From assembly GCF_017874715.1 (NCBI RefSeq), contig NZ_JAGGLR010000012.1, forward strand, positions 248,001 to 312,000: 64,000 nucleotides of DNA, written 5' to 3'. This DNA is from Streptomyces iranensis (GTDB lineage: Bacteria > Actinomycetota > Actinomycetes > Streptomycetales > Streptomycetaceae). How positions within the stretch are numbered: the first letter of the stretch is position 1; every line of letters starts with the position of its first letter. The notes under the pieces were generated by a model. It had not been told where the DNA came from. It did not search any database and worked only from the letters and a program-made list of their open reading frames with translations. A program made the translations under genes and the position numbers. Of the stretch, positions 1 to 8,630 are shown in pieces.

Positions 1-245
1 TGCGGGTGAACACCATCGCCCCGGGTGTCGTGGACACCCCGCTGACCGCGCAGATCCGGGCGGTGCCGGAGTGGTCGGAGGCCTACGCCAGCAAGAGCGC
101 CCTGGGCCGCTGGTCCCGCGCCGACGAGTTGGCCGGCGCCGTCGTCTACCTCGCGTCGGACGCGTCTTCCTTCGTCACGGGGAGCCAGCTCTTCGTGGAC
201 GGAGGCTGGACGGCGATCGACGGACGCTTCACGCCGCCCAACTGA
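1..245 (+). CDS. Short-chain dehydrogenase/reductase, C-terminal part only
   Basis: Only the last 80 or so codons of a classical short-chain dehydrogenase are present; the frame is open from base 3 and the start lies before the window. Visible are the N-T-I-A-P-G-V-V-D-T-P turn that follows the catalytic helix and the closing V-T-G-S-Q-L-F-V-D-G-G stretch, both standard SDR C-terminal landmarks. The Rossmann glycine motif and the catalytic Ser, Tyr and Lys lie outside, so activity and substrate cannot be judged. The next gene is convergent and more than 600 bases away. Confidence 0.9.
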   Translation, partial: RVNTIAPGVVDTPLTAQIRAVPEWSEAYASKSALGRWSRADELAGAVVYLASDASSFVTGSQLFVDGGWTAIDGRFTPPN

Positions 246-867
246 CCGGACGCCGAAGGGCCCTTGCCCGCCGATCCGGCGCGGTTCACCCCCGGAAGAG
301 AGCCGGAAGCCGTCAAGGGTCCTCTTGCCTTCGACGGGCAGAGCTTCCTCTTGACGGCCCACGGTCGACGACGCCGCGCAGCGGCGAGGGTGAAGGTCGC
401 GCACCGCGAAATCGGACTCGGCGCGAACGGCACGGTCTGCTCTCCCTGGCGCACGCTCCGTGGCGTGAAATCGGACGGTTCTCCGTGCACGAGCCCGACG
501 ACACAGGGTGCCGCCCGCCGGCATCAAGGTCCCCGTCACCGTCAGAGAGCCCGGGATCAGCAGGCACCCCAGCGATGCCGGCGGCGGTGGCGTGCGGGTG
601 GGCCGACGGATGCGCAGCGGCACCACACCCAGCGTCGGCACGACGGCCTTGGGCAGGCTCATGAGTCACCGGATCGGGTACCGGCCGGGGATCAGCACAC
701 CGAGATGTTCGAAGTGGTGCTCGACGAAAGGCAGGCGGCTGTCCTGCCGCGACGGACCCCCTCCCGTAACGCCCGCGGGCCGCGGTGCCAGGGGCAAGGC
801 ACCGTCGGCCGGGGGCGGGCTGTCCGCCGAGCGGCGGGAACGCTGATTCCTCCCGCGGGTCGCAGCG
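246..867. other. Gene-poor stretch with a possible coding relic on the minus strand
   Basis: No intact gene was recognised between the SDR end and the convergent amidase. Overlapping open frames on both strands have no family features. On the minus strand, 755 down to 666 reads as about 29 codons with strongly GC-biased third positions, including V-E-H-H-F-E-H-L-G-V-L-I-P-G-R and a stop. It looks like the 3' end of a decayed gene that I cannot name. Confidence 0.4.
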
Positions 868-2445
868 TCAGGCTCGGGCGAGCGGGGCGTCGGCGCTGTC
901 CGCCGCTCGCCCGGGGGGAACGTCGGCCAGACCGTGGTTCAGCTCCAGTGCGTGCGCCACGCGGATGACCACCCCGTCATCACCGTGGCGGCCCGCGAGC
1001 ATCATGCCGACCGGTAGACCGTCGACCAGACCGGCGGGGACGTTCAACGCGGGGTGCCCGGTGTGGTTGAACGCACAGGTGTTCGCGATGAGTTCGGGGT
1101 CGAGGGCCAGTTCGGTCAGCTCGACCACCGAGGCGTCGGCATCGGGCAGCGGCGGCGCTGTGGTGCGGACGGTGGGCAGGACGAGGACGTCGACGTCCTC
1201 GAGCAGCTGGTCGTACTGGTGACGCAGGCGTATCGCCAGGTTCTGCGCCTTGGCGTAGTAGTGGCCGCCGTAGACATCCCACAGGTGACCGCCGACGGTC
1301 GCCGCGTATTTGACGCTGGCGAACAGCAGATCGGAGTGGAGCGCCCGGCCGCGGGCCGCCGTCAACGCCACCTCGGCGTCGTAGAAACCCTTGCCGGGCA
1401 GCCCGATCCCGTTGCCCTTCAGCATGAACTGCGCCCCACCCTGCAACAGCACCGAGGAGTGGATGTCCATCGCGTAGGAGTGCAGCGGCGCCGAGACGTC
1501 GACGATCTCGGCACCGAGCGAGGCCAGCAGCGCCACGCGCGCCCGTACGGTCTCATCAACGGCGCTCTGCGCCTCATCGGCGGTGAATCCCTCCGCGAGC
1601 ACGCCCACGCGCAGCCCCCGCAGCGAATCCCCCAGCATTTCGCCGTATGCCGGTACGGCGGTCTGCGACCGCTGGCGCGGGTCGAGACCGCCGTCGAAAC
1701 CCGCGATCACTTCGAGCAGCGCCGCGAGGTCCCGGGCGGTCCTCGCCATCGGCCCGACGTGGTCGACGCTGGGATCAATCGGCAGGCAGCCGGTGTACGG
1801 CACCAGGCCGTAGGTGGGCTTCAGCCCGTAGATACCGCACTGCGCAGCCGGGATCCGGATCGAACCGCCCTGGTCGGCGCCGATTCCGATGTCACAGGCA
1901 CCACTGGCGACCAGTGCCGCGACGCCGCTGGAGGAGCCTCCGGCGGATCGGGAGGTGTCCCACGGGTTGCGGACGAACCCGTCGGCGGAGGAGACACTCG
2001 CACCCGACAGACACAGGTCTTCTGTCGTCCCGATGCCGGTGATCCGGCCGCCGTCGTCAAGTACCCGGGTGACGATGGTCGCGTCGTAGGAGGGTGTATG
2101 TCCCCGCAGCAGCCGGGACCCACCGCCCATCGGAACGCCGGCCACCGGGATCATGTCCTTCAGCGCCACGGTCCGGCCCGCCAGCCGCCCGGTGGCAGCC
2201 CCTCGCACATCGCAGCGGACCGCCCACGCGTTCAGCGGATTGTCCTTCGCGTCCGGCCGCTGCGAACCCGCCCTGGGGTAGCGGACCGGCGGTTGGTGGC
2301 CGCTCACCTCATCCAGCCGCTCACACGCCCGGAGCGCGCCCTGTCCGAGGGTGAGCATCATCCGAAGCTCGTCGTCGTCCATGGTGAGCCCGGCGTTCTC
2401 CGCGGCTCGCCTGACCGCGTCGAGGGAAAGTGGCGCAAGTGTCAT
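868..2445 (-). CDS. Amidase signature family amidohydrolase
   Basis: A cytoplasmic hydrolase of the amidase signature family (525 residues, usual length 450-530), which cleaves amide bonds with a Ser-cisSer-Lys triad. The triad is visible: Lys96 in V-A-L-K-D-M, the serine-rich S-A-G-G-S-S-S-G-V around residues 167-174, and the nucleophile Ser195 in Q-G-G-S-I-R-I-P-A. The ATG start is preceded by an AAAGGAG ribosome site. It lies 48 bases after the arylsulfatase stop on the same strand, so the two are probably co-transcribed. This suggests an amide-containing sulfate ester or its product as substrate, which is inference. The family covers many substrates and none can be assigned. Confidence 0.88.
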   Translation of the reverse strand: MTLAPLSLDAVRRAAENAGLTMDDDELRMMLTLGQGALRACERLDEVSGHQPPVRYPRAGSQRPDAKDNPLNAWAVRCDVRGAATGRLAGRTVALKDMIPVAGVPMGGGSRLLRGHTPSYDATIVTRVLDDGGRITGIGTTEDLCLSGASVSSADGFVRNPWDTSRSAGGSSSGVAALVASGACDIGIGADQGGSIRIPAAQCGIYGLKPTYGLVPYTGCLPIDPSVDHVGPMARTARDLAALLEVIAGFDGGLDPRQRSQTAVPAYGEMLGDSLRGLRVGVLAEGFTADEAQSAVDETVRARVALLASLGAEIVDVSAPLHSYAMDIHSSVLLQGGAQFMLKGNGIGLPGKGFYDAEVALTAARGRALHSDLLFASVKYAATVGGHLWDVYGGHYYAKAQNLAIRLRHQYDQLLEDVDVLVLPTVRTTAPPLPDADASVVELTELALDPELIANTCAFNHTGHPALNVPAGLVDGLPVGMMLAGRHGDDGVVIRVAHALELNHGLADVPPGRAADSADAPLARA

Positions 2446-2493
2446 CGCTGCTCCTTTGGATGGCTGGAACTGGAGGAGGTGAGCGGGGGCGAA

Positions 2494-4761
2494 TCAGTCG
2501 ATTCGCTCGAAGGGTTCCTCGCCCTCTTCGTCCGGCGCGACCGTGAAGACGAGCTTCTCGAACCTTCCGGTGAACGCGAATTCGCCGTCATAGCTCGGTG
2601 AGGAGGGCGACAGGGTGTCCCGGCCGACGTCGAGGCCCTGCCATCCGAAGAAGTGCGGGAGGACCCGCGGAATGACCTCCTCGCCGACCGGCCTTCCTGA
2701 CACGTACAGGTGTCCAACGCCCTGCATGTCACCGGTCTTGACGAATTCGAAGGTCAGCTCCGCCGGGCCGGTCGGGAGTTCTTCCTCCGAGGTCACCGTG
2801 TACCGGGTGCCGAGGAAGTTGTACTCGTAGACCAGCCGGTTGTCCTTGACGTACAGGACGTATCCGCTGCTGATGTTGCCCAGGGACACCAGGACACCCT
2901 CGTCCGACGCGGTGGCCCTGTCGACGGACGCGGTGATGCGGTGTGCGCGGTTCATCACCGGTGGCACCGCGGCACCGGGCAGATGGGCCATCCCGGGGTA
3001 GTAGGTAAAGGTGGTGCGCTTGCGCGGAGAGCCGGGACGCGGAATCTTCGCCCGGGGGGCGAATCCTTGGTCGTCCAGCGGCAGCACATCGTATTTCCCC
3101 GCTTCCACCCAGAAGCGGGAGATCATCTTCTGTAGTTGCTCGGGCCGCGTCTGCGCCAGATCGTTGCATTCCGAGAAGTCGGTGTCGTGGTGATAGAGCT
3201 CCCACTGGTCCGCGTCGAAGGACGTTCCGCGTTCGTGGTAGGCGACGGCCTTCCAGCCGTCGTGCCAGATCGCGCGGTGCCCGAACATCTCGAAGTGCTG
3301 GGCATCCTTGCGCGTCGGCGCGGTCGGCGAGTCGAAGGTGTAGCCCATGCTGACACCGTGGATCGGCATTTGCGGGACGCCGTTGTAGACCGCGGGAGCT
3401 TCCAGACCGAGCAGTTCGAAAAGGGTCGGGGCGATGTCGGTGACATGGTGGAACTGCTGCCTGATCTCGCCGGTACGCGGCAGCCCCCGGGGCCACTGCA
3501 CGATGAGCGGGCAGCGGACGCCGCCTTCGTGGGTGTTCTGCTTGTAGCGCTTGAACGGCGTGTTGCCCGCCTGTGCCCAGCCCCAGGGGTAGTTGGCATG
3601 GGCGCGTGTGGTGCCGATCTCATCGATCCGCGCGAGCATCTCCTCGAAGTCCTCGGGCAAACCGTTCTGATATGCGGTGGGGTTGAGCGAACCCTGCTGC
3701 CCGCCCTCCTGGCTGGCCCCGTTGTCCGAGAGCAGGATGGTGATGGTGTTCTCCATCCGGCCTATCCGCTCCAGGAACTCCATGAACCGGCCGATGTGGT
3801 GGTCGGTGTGGTCGACCATCGCCGCGTAGGCTTCCTGAAGGCGTGCGGACAGCTTCTTCTCGTCGTCCGGCAGCTCGTCCCAGGGAAGGACCCCGGGGTT
3901 GTGCGGCGCCAGTTCGGTGCCGGCCGGCAGGATCCCCCGTTCGATCTGGCGGGCGTGCCGGGTGGCGCGCTCGGCGTCCCAGCCGTGGTCGAACCGGCCC
4001 CGGTACTTCTCCAGGTATTCCTGGGGGGCCTGGTGCGGGGCGTGCGCCGCACCGAACGCCATATACATGAAGAAGGGTTTCTCCGGAGTGACCGACGTCT
4101 GGTCCCTGACGAATTCGATCGCCCGGTCGACGATGTCCTCACTGAGGTGATAGCCCTCTTCCGGGCTCTTCGGCGGATCCACGGCGTGGTTGTCGTGGAA
4201 CAGCTCCGGATAGAAACTGTCCGTCTCGGCTTCCAGGAATCCGTAGTAGCGCTCGAACCCGCGGGACAGCGGCCACTGGGTGTACGGCCCGGAGGCGGTG
4301 GTCTGCTCCATCGGCGCCAGGTGCCACTTGCCCACGGCCATGGTGTTGAAGCCGGCGTCGCGCAGCACCTCGGGCAGTATCGCGGCGGACTTGGTGATCT
4401 GACCGCGGCCGCTGGGGAAGCCGGTGTCGAAGTTGGACAGCATGCGCATACCCACGGAGTGGTGGTTCCGGCCGGTCAGCAGGGAGGCACGGGTCGGCGA
4501 GCACAGCGTGGTGGTGTGGAAGTTCGCGTAGCGAAGGCCGCCGGTCGCGAGGGCGTCCATGGCCGGGGTGTCGATGTCCGAGCCGAAGCAGCCGAGGTCG
4601 GAGAAGCCGACGTCGTCGAGCACGATCACCACGACATTGGGCGTGTCCTCGGGGGGCGCCTGCTGATCGGGCCACCACGGGGTCGACTCCTCGTAGGTCG
4701 TGCCGATCTTGCCTTGGAAAGTACCGTTCGCGGACGGCGGACGCGGAGAGGCGTTGGTCAT
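2494..4761 (-). CDS. Arylsulfatase (formylglycine-type sulfatase)
   Basis: A 755-residue type I sulfatase that hydrolyses sulfate esters using a cysteine converted to formylglycine. The motif C-S-P-T-R is at residues 87-91, followed by A-S-L-L-T-G-R, and the N-terminal metal ligands are in V-L-D-D-V-G-F-S-D at 47-55. The length and the C-terminal beta-rich extension match the long arylsulfatases of actinomycetes and proteobacteria. No signal peptide is apparent, so a cytoplasmic location is likely. The activating enzyme gene lies directly upstream on the same strand, separated by 353 bases holding a GntR-like operator. The amidase follows. Desulfation of an organic sulfate for sulfur or carbon is the likely role. 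Confidence 0.95.
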   Translation of the reverse strand: MTNASPRPPSANGTFQGKIGTTYEESTPWWPDQQAPPEDTPNVVVIVLDDVGFSDLGCFGSDIDTPAMDALATGGLRYANFHTTTLCSPTRASLLTGRNHHSVGMRMLSNFDTGFPSGRGQITKSAAILPEVLRDAGFNTMAVGKWHLAPMEQTTASGPYTQWPLSRGFERYYGFLEAETDSFYPELFHDNHAVDPPKSPEEGYHLSEDIVDRAIEFVRDQTSVTPEKPFFMYMAFGAAHAPHQAPQEYLEKYRGRFDHGWDAERATRHARQIERGILPAGTELAPHNPGVLPWDELPDDEKKLSARLQEAYAAMVDHTDHHIGRFMEFLERIGRMENTITILLSDNGASQEGGQQGSLNPTAYQNGLPEDFEEMLARIDEIGTTRAHANYPWGWAQAGNTPFKRYKQNTHEGGVRCPLIVQWPRGLPRTGEIRQQFHHVTDIAPTLFELLGLEAPAVYNGVPQMPIHGVSMGYTFDSPTAPTRKDAQHFEMFGHRAIWHDGWKAVAYHERGTSFDADQWELYHHDTDFSECNDLAQTRPEQLQKMISRFWVEAGKYDVLPLDDQGFAPRAKIPRPGSPRKRTTFTYYPGMAHLPGAAVPPVMNRAHRITASVDRATASDEGVLVSLGNISSGYVLYVKDNRLVYEYNFLGTRYTVTSEEELPTGPAELTFEFVKTGDMQGVGHLYVSGRPVGEEVIPRVLPHFFGWQGLDVGRDTLSPSSPSYDGEFAFTGRFEKLVFTVAPDEEGEEPFERID

Positions 4762-4904
4762 CCAGGACGCTCCTTTGCATGGAGATTCGGACGTGCGCTG
4801 TGCCGGCAGCGGTCCGCACTCATGACATCTGCTGAGCGGCGCGGCGGTCGGACAGGCGGAGTCCGAAGACTTGACGCGGCCGACAGGCCGTCCCGAAGAA
4901 GACT

Positions 4905-4928
4905 CCAGTTAACTGGTCTTACCAGTAG
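4905..4928. promoter_or_regulatory. FadR/GntR-like operator upstream of the arylsulfatase
   Basis: Two overlapping palindromes: CCAGTTAACTGG (4905-4916) and ACTGGTCTTACCAGT (4912-4926). The second, read as AACTGGTCTTACCAGTAG, has the TGGT-N3-ACCA core used by FadR-subfamily GntR regulators. It lies about 145 bases before the sulfatase start, in the gap to the formylglycine-generating enzyme gene. No GntR gene is in the window, so the regulator must be encoded elsewhere. The rest of the 4762-5114 gap shows nothing else I can name. Confidence 0.6.
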
Positions 4929-5114
4929 GTTGGGTGCAAGTTTGGCCTGCTCATGCCCCGGTGTCAACCATGTGTCGACCACAACCACCCGATGTCTGAG
5001 CGTCCCTCTCCGGGTGGCGGTTCGCCTGCCGACCCGCCCCTCACCAGGGCCGATCACCGCGCCGTCCCGCCGCAGCCCCGCCCCCTGAGGGCGGAGGCGG
5101 TCGAGAGCGATCCG

Positions 5115-6095
5115 TCAGGGTGACGGGGGAAGGTCCGCCGCGCAGCGGAACCCCATGTGCCCGGTGCTGCTGTCCGGTGTGTTGGACGTGCGCGCGGCGA
5201 CGCGGTAGCGGTTGCAGTACGACGCGTGGCACAGATAGGAGCCGCCGCGGATCACCTTCGCCTCGCCGGTGGGAGGTCCGGCCGGGTCCCGGCGGGTCTC
5301 CGGCCGGTCGGCCGCGTGCCATGTGGCGCTCCACCAGTCCGAGCACCATTCCCACACATTGCCCGACGTGTTGTACAGGCCGAGGTTGTTGGCTCGGTAG
5401 GTCTTGACCGGCGCGGTTCCCAGATACCCGTCGTCACCGGTGTTGACCTGCGGGAACTGCCCCTGCCAAATGTTGCAGCGGTGCTGTCCCCGAGGCAGGA
5501 GCTCATCCCCCCAGGGGTAGCGGGCGCGCTCCAGACCGCCACGCGCCGCCATCTCCCACTCCGCCTCCGTGGGCAGGCGTTTGCCCGCCCACGCCGCGTA
5601 GGCGGACGCGTCGCGCCAGGAGACGTGGACGACGGGGTGGTTCGACAGCTCGGTCCATGACGACCCCGGTCCGTAGGGGGCCCGCCAGCACGCACCGTCG
5701 ACCGCGAGCCACCAGGGCGCCTCCGCCACCGTGCCCTCGCGCACCATGCGCCGGGCATCGGGGTGGACGAGCGCATAGAACACGAAGGACCAGCCGTAGC
5801 GCTCGGCGTCGGTCCGGTAGCCGCTGCTGCGCGTGAACGCCGCGAACTGCCGATTGGTGACGGCGGTCGCGTCGATGAGGAACGGCGACAGCCGCACCTC
5901 CCGGACCGGGCCCTCACCGTCCTCAGGGAACGCGTCGGCGTCGTCACCACCCATCGAGAACGTCCCTCCGGGGATGCGCAGCATGGCGCGCAGCCCCTGC
6001 GCCCGGTCCCGCTCCGGGGCCCGTACCCGCACGGCGGACGCTCCGGGAATCTCCTCGCCGCCCCCGGACGCGGGGGCACAACATGCGCCTGACAT
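5115..6095 (-). CDS. Formylglycine-generating enzyme (sulfatase-activating, SUMF1 family)
   Basis: A 326-residue copper-dependent oxidase family protein that converts the sulfatase motif cysteine to formylglycine in the cytoplasm. The fold markers are complete: I-P-G-G-T-F-S-M-G-G near residue 41, R-L-P-T-E-A-E-W-E at 173-181, G-N-V-W-E-W near 245-250, and G-F-R-C at the end. The two catalytic cysteines are present as Y-L-C-H-A-S-Y-C (Cys289 and Cys294), which separates true enzymes from cysteine-less SUMF1-like proteins. The ATG follows a GGAGG site. The gene sits upstream of the arylsulfatase on the same strand and presumably activates it. Confidence 0.95.
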   Translation of the reverse strand: MSGACCAPASGGGEEIPGASAVRVRAPERDRAQGLRAMLRIPGGTFSMGGDDADAFPEDGEGPVREVRLSPFLIDATAVTNRQFAAFTRSSGYRTDAERYGWSFVFYALVHPDARRMVREGTVAEAPWWLAVDGACWRAPYGPGSSWTELSNHPVVHVSWRDASAYAAWAGKRLPTEAEWEMAARGGLERARYPWGDELLPRGQHRCNIWQGQFPQVNTGDDGYLGTAPVKTYRANNLGLYNTSGNVWEWCSDWWSATWHAADRPETRRDPAGPPTGEAKVIRGGSYLCHASYCNRYRVAARTSNTPDSSTGHMGFRCAADLPPSP

Positions 6096-6239
6096 CGTTC
6101 CTCCGACCGCTGTTCCTCACCCGGCTGACCACACATTCTCTGTCGGATCGAGCGTACGACCCGCCGTGCCCGCCTCGGACCGGCGGGAGGACCAGGCTTG
6201 GACGGCCTGCCCCCGGGGCCGTGCGGTTAGCATCTGCGG

Positions 6240-6635
6240 ATGGCTCACAACGGCAGGAAGCCCGCGCCCCGACGATCGATGAGGACGCGCACCCTGAGGT
6301 TCGGCCTGTACGCGGACGAGCAGGGACTGGCATGGGTCAGGGAACTCGTCGAGGCGGCTGTGGGCTCCCGTAGCGCCCGGATCGTCGGTGAGTCCGTCGC
6401 GCACACCTTTCCCGGGAGCGAGCTGACGACCGCCGACGTGTACGACCTGCTGGCGGAGCAGTGGGCCGTGGAGCACCCTGGTCGGAGCAGTGGGGCGCGG
6501 GAACCGGTCGAGCTGCGCGTCCACTTGGTGTGTTCCCTGCGGACGTGGCGGGCGATCCGCAAGACAGTGATCAAGGCCTTGTGCCCGGAGGGCACGGCGC
6601 CGCACGTCTGCCGTGTTCCCTGGATGGCCGCCTGA
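6240..6635 (+). CDS. Hypothetical protein, 131 residues
   Basis: A basic protein of unknown function with strongly GC-biased third positions. It opens with an Arg/Lys-rich segment, followed by an acidic helix-like part (A-W-V-R-E-L-V-E-A-A-V) and a C-terminal C-P-E-G-T-A-P-H-V-C with two cysteines. A -10-like TTAGCAT ends seven bases before the ATG and there is no ribosome site, so the transcript may be leaderless. It is divergent from the formylglycine-generating enzyme gene. I recognise no family. Confidence 0.65.
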   Translation: MAHNGRKPAPRRSMRTRTLRFGLYADEQGLAWVRELVEAAVGSRSARIVGESVAHTFPGSELTTADVYDLLAEQWAVEHPGRSSGAREPVELRVHLVCSLRTWRAIRKTVIKALCPEGTAPHVCRVPWMAA

Positions 6636-6656
6636 GCCGCTTCACGGCCAACCGCT

Positions 6657-6704
6657 TTGACAAAACGGAACGCCGCTCCGTACATTAATCGGAACGACGA
6701 TCCG
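6657..6704 (+). promoter_or_regulatory. Promoter with twin TetR-type operators
   Basis: TTGACA (6657-6662), an 18-base spacer and TACATT (6681-6686) make a good vegetative promoter reading toward the hydrolase at 6803. The spacer holds ACGGAACGCCGCTCCGT (6665-6681), and CGGAACGACGATCCG (6690-6704) follows just downstream. Both fit CGGAACGnCGnTCCG. Two copies over a promoter are typical of TetR/AcrR repression, but no TetR gene is adjacent. Confidence 0.7.
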
Positions 6705-6802
6705 TTTTCGGCGCTGCCCGAAGCCGGACGCTCCTGACCGCCTCATCCGCCCCGGCCGAACGAGACCGGCGGCAGAGGCCATCGAAGGGATACGCACACC
6801 TC

Positions 6803-7762
6803 ATGAGTGAATCGACGTACGCGGCCGGCGCATTCGGCTCGCCCACTCCCGTCCTCTCGGTCAGCCCGGTGGTGCTACCCGCTCCCGGCCGCGCCGTAGA
6901 CCTGGAAGTGCGCGTCTCCGCGCCCGTGACCGGGGGCGATCTGCCGGTCATCCTCCTGTCGCACGGTCAGGGCTACTCGAACCACCTCTCCTCACTGAAC
7001 GGATACGCCCCTCTCGCCAACTTCTGGGCCGCACACGGCTTCGTCGTGATCCAGCCCACCCATCTGAGCTCGCGGACGCTGGCCCTGGACCCCAACACCC
7101 CGGGCGCGCCGCTGTTCTGGCGATCGCGGGCCGAGGACATGACGCGCGTCCTCGACCAACTCGATGTGATCGAGGCCGCCGTTCCACAGCTCCTCGGGCG
7201 CGTTGAGCGGAGCAAGGTGGCCGTGGCCGGGCACTCGATGGGCGGGCACACCGCGAGCCTGCTGCTGGGCGCCCGGCTCACCGATCCGGACGACGGAACG
7301 GAAGTGAACCTGGCCGAGCCCCGGATCACGGCGGGTGTGCTGCTCGCCGCGCCCGGCAGGGGCGGCGATGCCCTCACCGAGTCCACGGCCGAGAACTTCC
7401 CCTTCTTCCTGACCACGGACTTCGCCAAGATGACCACGCCCGCGCTCGTGGTCGCGGGCGACAAGGACGCCTCTCCCCACCTGACGGTCCGGGGCCCGGA
7501 GTGGCACACCGATCCGTACTTCCTCTCCCCCGGCCCCAAGTCCCTGCTCACGCTGCACGACGCGGAGCACGGGCTCGGCGGGGTCTCCGGCTATGACGTC
7601 GCCGAGACCACCGACGAGAGCCCCGAGCGCGTGTCCGCGGTCCAGCGGCTCACCTGGGCCTACCTCCGTACACAGCTCAGCCCCGGGGATTCCGCGTGGC
7701 AGACGGCGTGCGACGCGCTGGCGGCCGGCCCCAGCCCGCTCGGACGAGTCGAATCGAAGTAG
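6803..7762 (+). CDS. Alpha/beta hydrolase (chlorophyllase/dienelactone-hydrolase-like)
   Basis: A 319-residue alpha/beta-fold hydrolase without signal peptide. The oxyanion region is I-L-L-S-H-G-Q-G near residue 50, the nucleophile elbow is A-G-H-S-M-G-G-H near 150, an acidic residue is in V-A-G-D-K-D-A-S near 220, and the closing histidine is in H-D-A-E-H-G-L. The long insert after strand 4 recalls chlorophyllase-like esterases and platelet-activating-factor-acetylhydrolase-like proteins; the substrate is unknown. It sits alone behind a promoter with twin TetR-type operators, so it is probably inducible. It is convergent with the small gene ending at 7770. Confidence 0.85.
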   Translation: MSESTYAAGAFGSPTPVLSVSPVVLPAPGRAVDLEVRVSAPVTGGDLPVILLSHGQGYSNHLSSLNGYAPLANFWAAHGFVVIQPTHLSSRTLALDPNTPGAPLFWRSRAEDMTRVLDQLDVIEAAVPQLLGRVERSKVAVAGHSMGGHTASLLLGARLTDPDDGTEVNLAEPRITAGVLLAAPGRGGDALTESTAENFPFFLTTDFAKMTTPALVVAGDKDASPHLTVRGPEWHTDPYFLSPGPKSLLTLHDAEHGLGGVSGYDVAETTDESPERVSAVQRLTWAYLRTQLSPGDSAWQTACDALAAGPSPLGRVESK

Positions 7763-7769
7763 GCCGGGA

Positions 7770-8060
7770 TCAGCGGAACCAGACCAATACGGGGACGCGG
7801 ATCTCGCGGAGTTCGGGGAGGACGACGTACTCGAAGACGACCGGCTCGCCGCCGATCTGCAGGCTGTACCGGGCGCCGAGGTCGTCCATGGGGTCGCCGG
7901 GGGGCTGTCGGTCGCGGTCGATCGCACCGCCGACTTCGAGAGCGAGCGCGCTCAGGAAGTTCACCACCTTCTTGGAGAGGTCAGGTGGCATGTCGAGCAG
8001 CGTCCGGGCGGGGATCTCCTCGGTCCACGCCGTCCAGCCGCCGCGCGGCCGGGGGTTCAT
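7770..8060 (-). CDS. Small protein, possible RelE/ParE-like toxin
   Basis: A 96-residue protein starting inside the stop of the preceding gene (ATGA overlap), so translation is coupled. The C-terminal half, R-Y-S-L-Q-I-G-G-E-P-V-V-F-E-Y followed by alternating hydrophobic strands and ending V-L-V-W-F-R, resembles RelE/ParE-fold toxins; the N-terminal half is helical. The order small acidic gene then basic beta-rich gene fits type II toxin-antitoxin operons. The assignment rests on size, arrangement and general pattern. Either gene could instead belong to one of the paired small-protein families of Streptomyces without toxicity. Confidence 0.55.
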   Translation of the reverse strand: MNPRPRGGWTAWTEEIPARTLLDMPPDLSKKVVNFLSALALEVGGAIDRDRQPPGDPMDDLGARYSLQIGGEPVVFEYVVLPELREIRVPVLVWFR

Positions 8061-8341
8061 CGGGTGATTCCCTCCAGCCGGTCGGCGAGGTCGTCCACGG
8101 AGACCAGGCGGGTGCCGGCGGCGGCGTTGGAGCGGCTCTCCGCGGCGCCGGGGGCGCGGTCGAGCATGGCCGCCTTCCACCACTTGCGCATGACGCCCGG
8201 AACGGTTTCCTCTTCGGCCGCCAGCACCTCGGCATAGAACTGGGCCCGGTTCGCTCCGGTCAGCGCGTCGCCGATGCCGTTGATCGTGTTCGGGATCGCC
8301 GGGATCCTGCGGTCGGTGGGGTGTTCGGGCTGTGCGCTCAT
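8057..8341 (-). CDS. Small protein, DUF6247-like, possible antitoxin
   Basis: A 94-residue protein. I chose the ATG at 8341, which follows a GGGAACTCGGAG stretch, over an upstream start that adds a basic tail. It reads R-I-P-A-I-P-N-T-I-N-G-I-G-D-A-L then R-A-Q-F-Y-A-E-V-L and W-W-K-A-A-M-L. That pattern recalls the DUF6247 proteins common in Streptomyces as first gene of two-gene units with a RelE-like partner. It overlaps the downstream gene by four bases. A role as antitoxin is inference. Confidence 0.6.
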   Translation of the reverse strand: MSAQPEHPTDRRIPAIPNTINGIGDALTGANRAQFYAEVLAAEEETVPGVMRKWWKAAMLDRAPGAAESRSNAAAGTRLVSVDDLADRLEGITR

Positions 8342-8591
8342 CTCCGAGTTCCCTTTCCCGCATCGGGTGTGACGGTCGGCGACCCCCGGTCGAGACGCCT
8401 TCGCTCGGGCCATTCTCTCGCAGGACGCGTGCTCTATGGGGCGTAGTGGGAGATCAGGTTAGCCGGTGGGCCGCTCCGCCGTTGACGCAGCTCGTGGCCC
8501 GCTCCCCCGCCGGACGGCTCGGCCGCGGCACCGTACGGCCCGGGGCGGCCCCGGCCACCGCTTCGCCCACATTCGCCCACAGAGGAGAAGC

Positions 8592-8623
8592 GGCCCCGTA
8601 CCGCACCGTGGCGGCACGGGGCC
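8592..8623 (-). terminator. Hairpin terminator after the NTF2-like gene
   Basis: GGCCCCGT (8592-8599) pairs with ACGGGGCC (8616-8623), with an inner CCGC/GCGG step. It begins eight bases beyond the stop of the leftward gene ending at 8631. The stretch 8342-8591 between it and the small gene pair shows no gene. Confidence 0.6.
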
Positions 8624-8630
8624 CGCGGCC

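Noticed and set aside
3136..5088. Long + strand open frame opposite the arylsulfatase
   Set aside because: It is a shadow of the sulfatase caused by GC-rich third positions; its translation has no domain features and is Arg/Val/Gly-rich.
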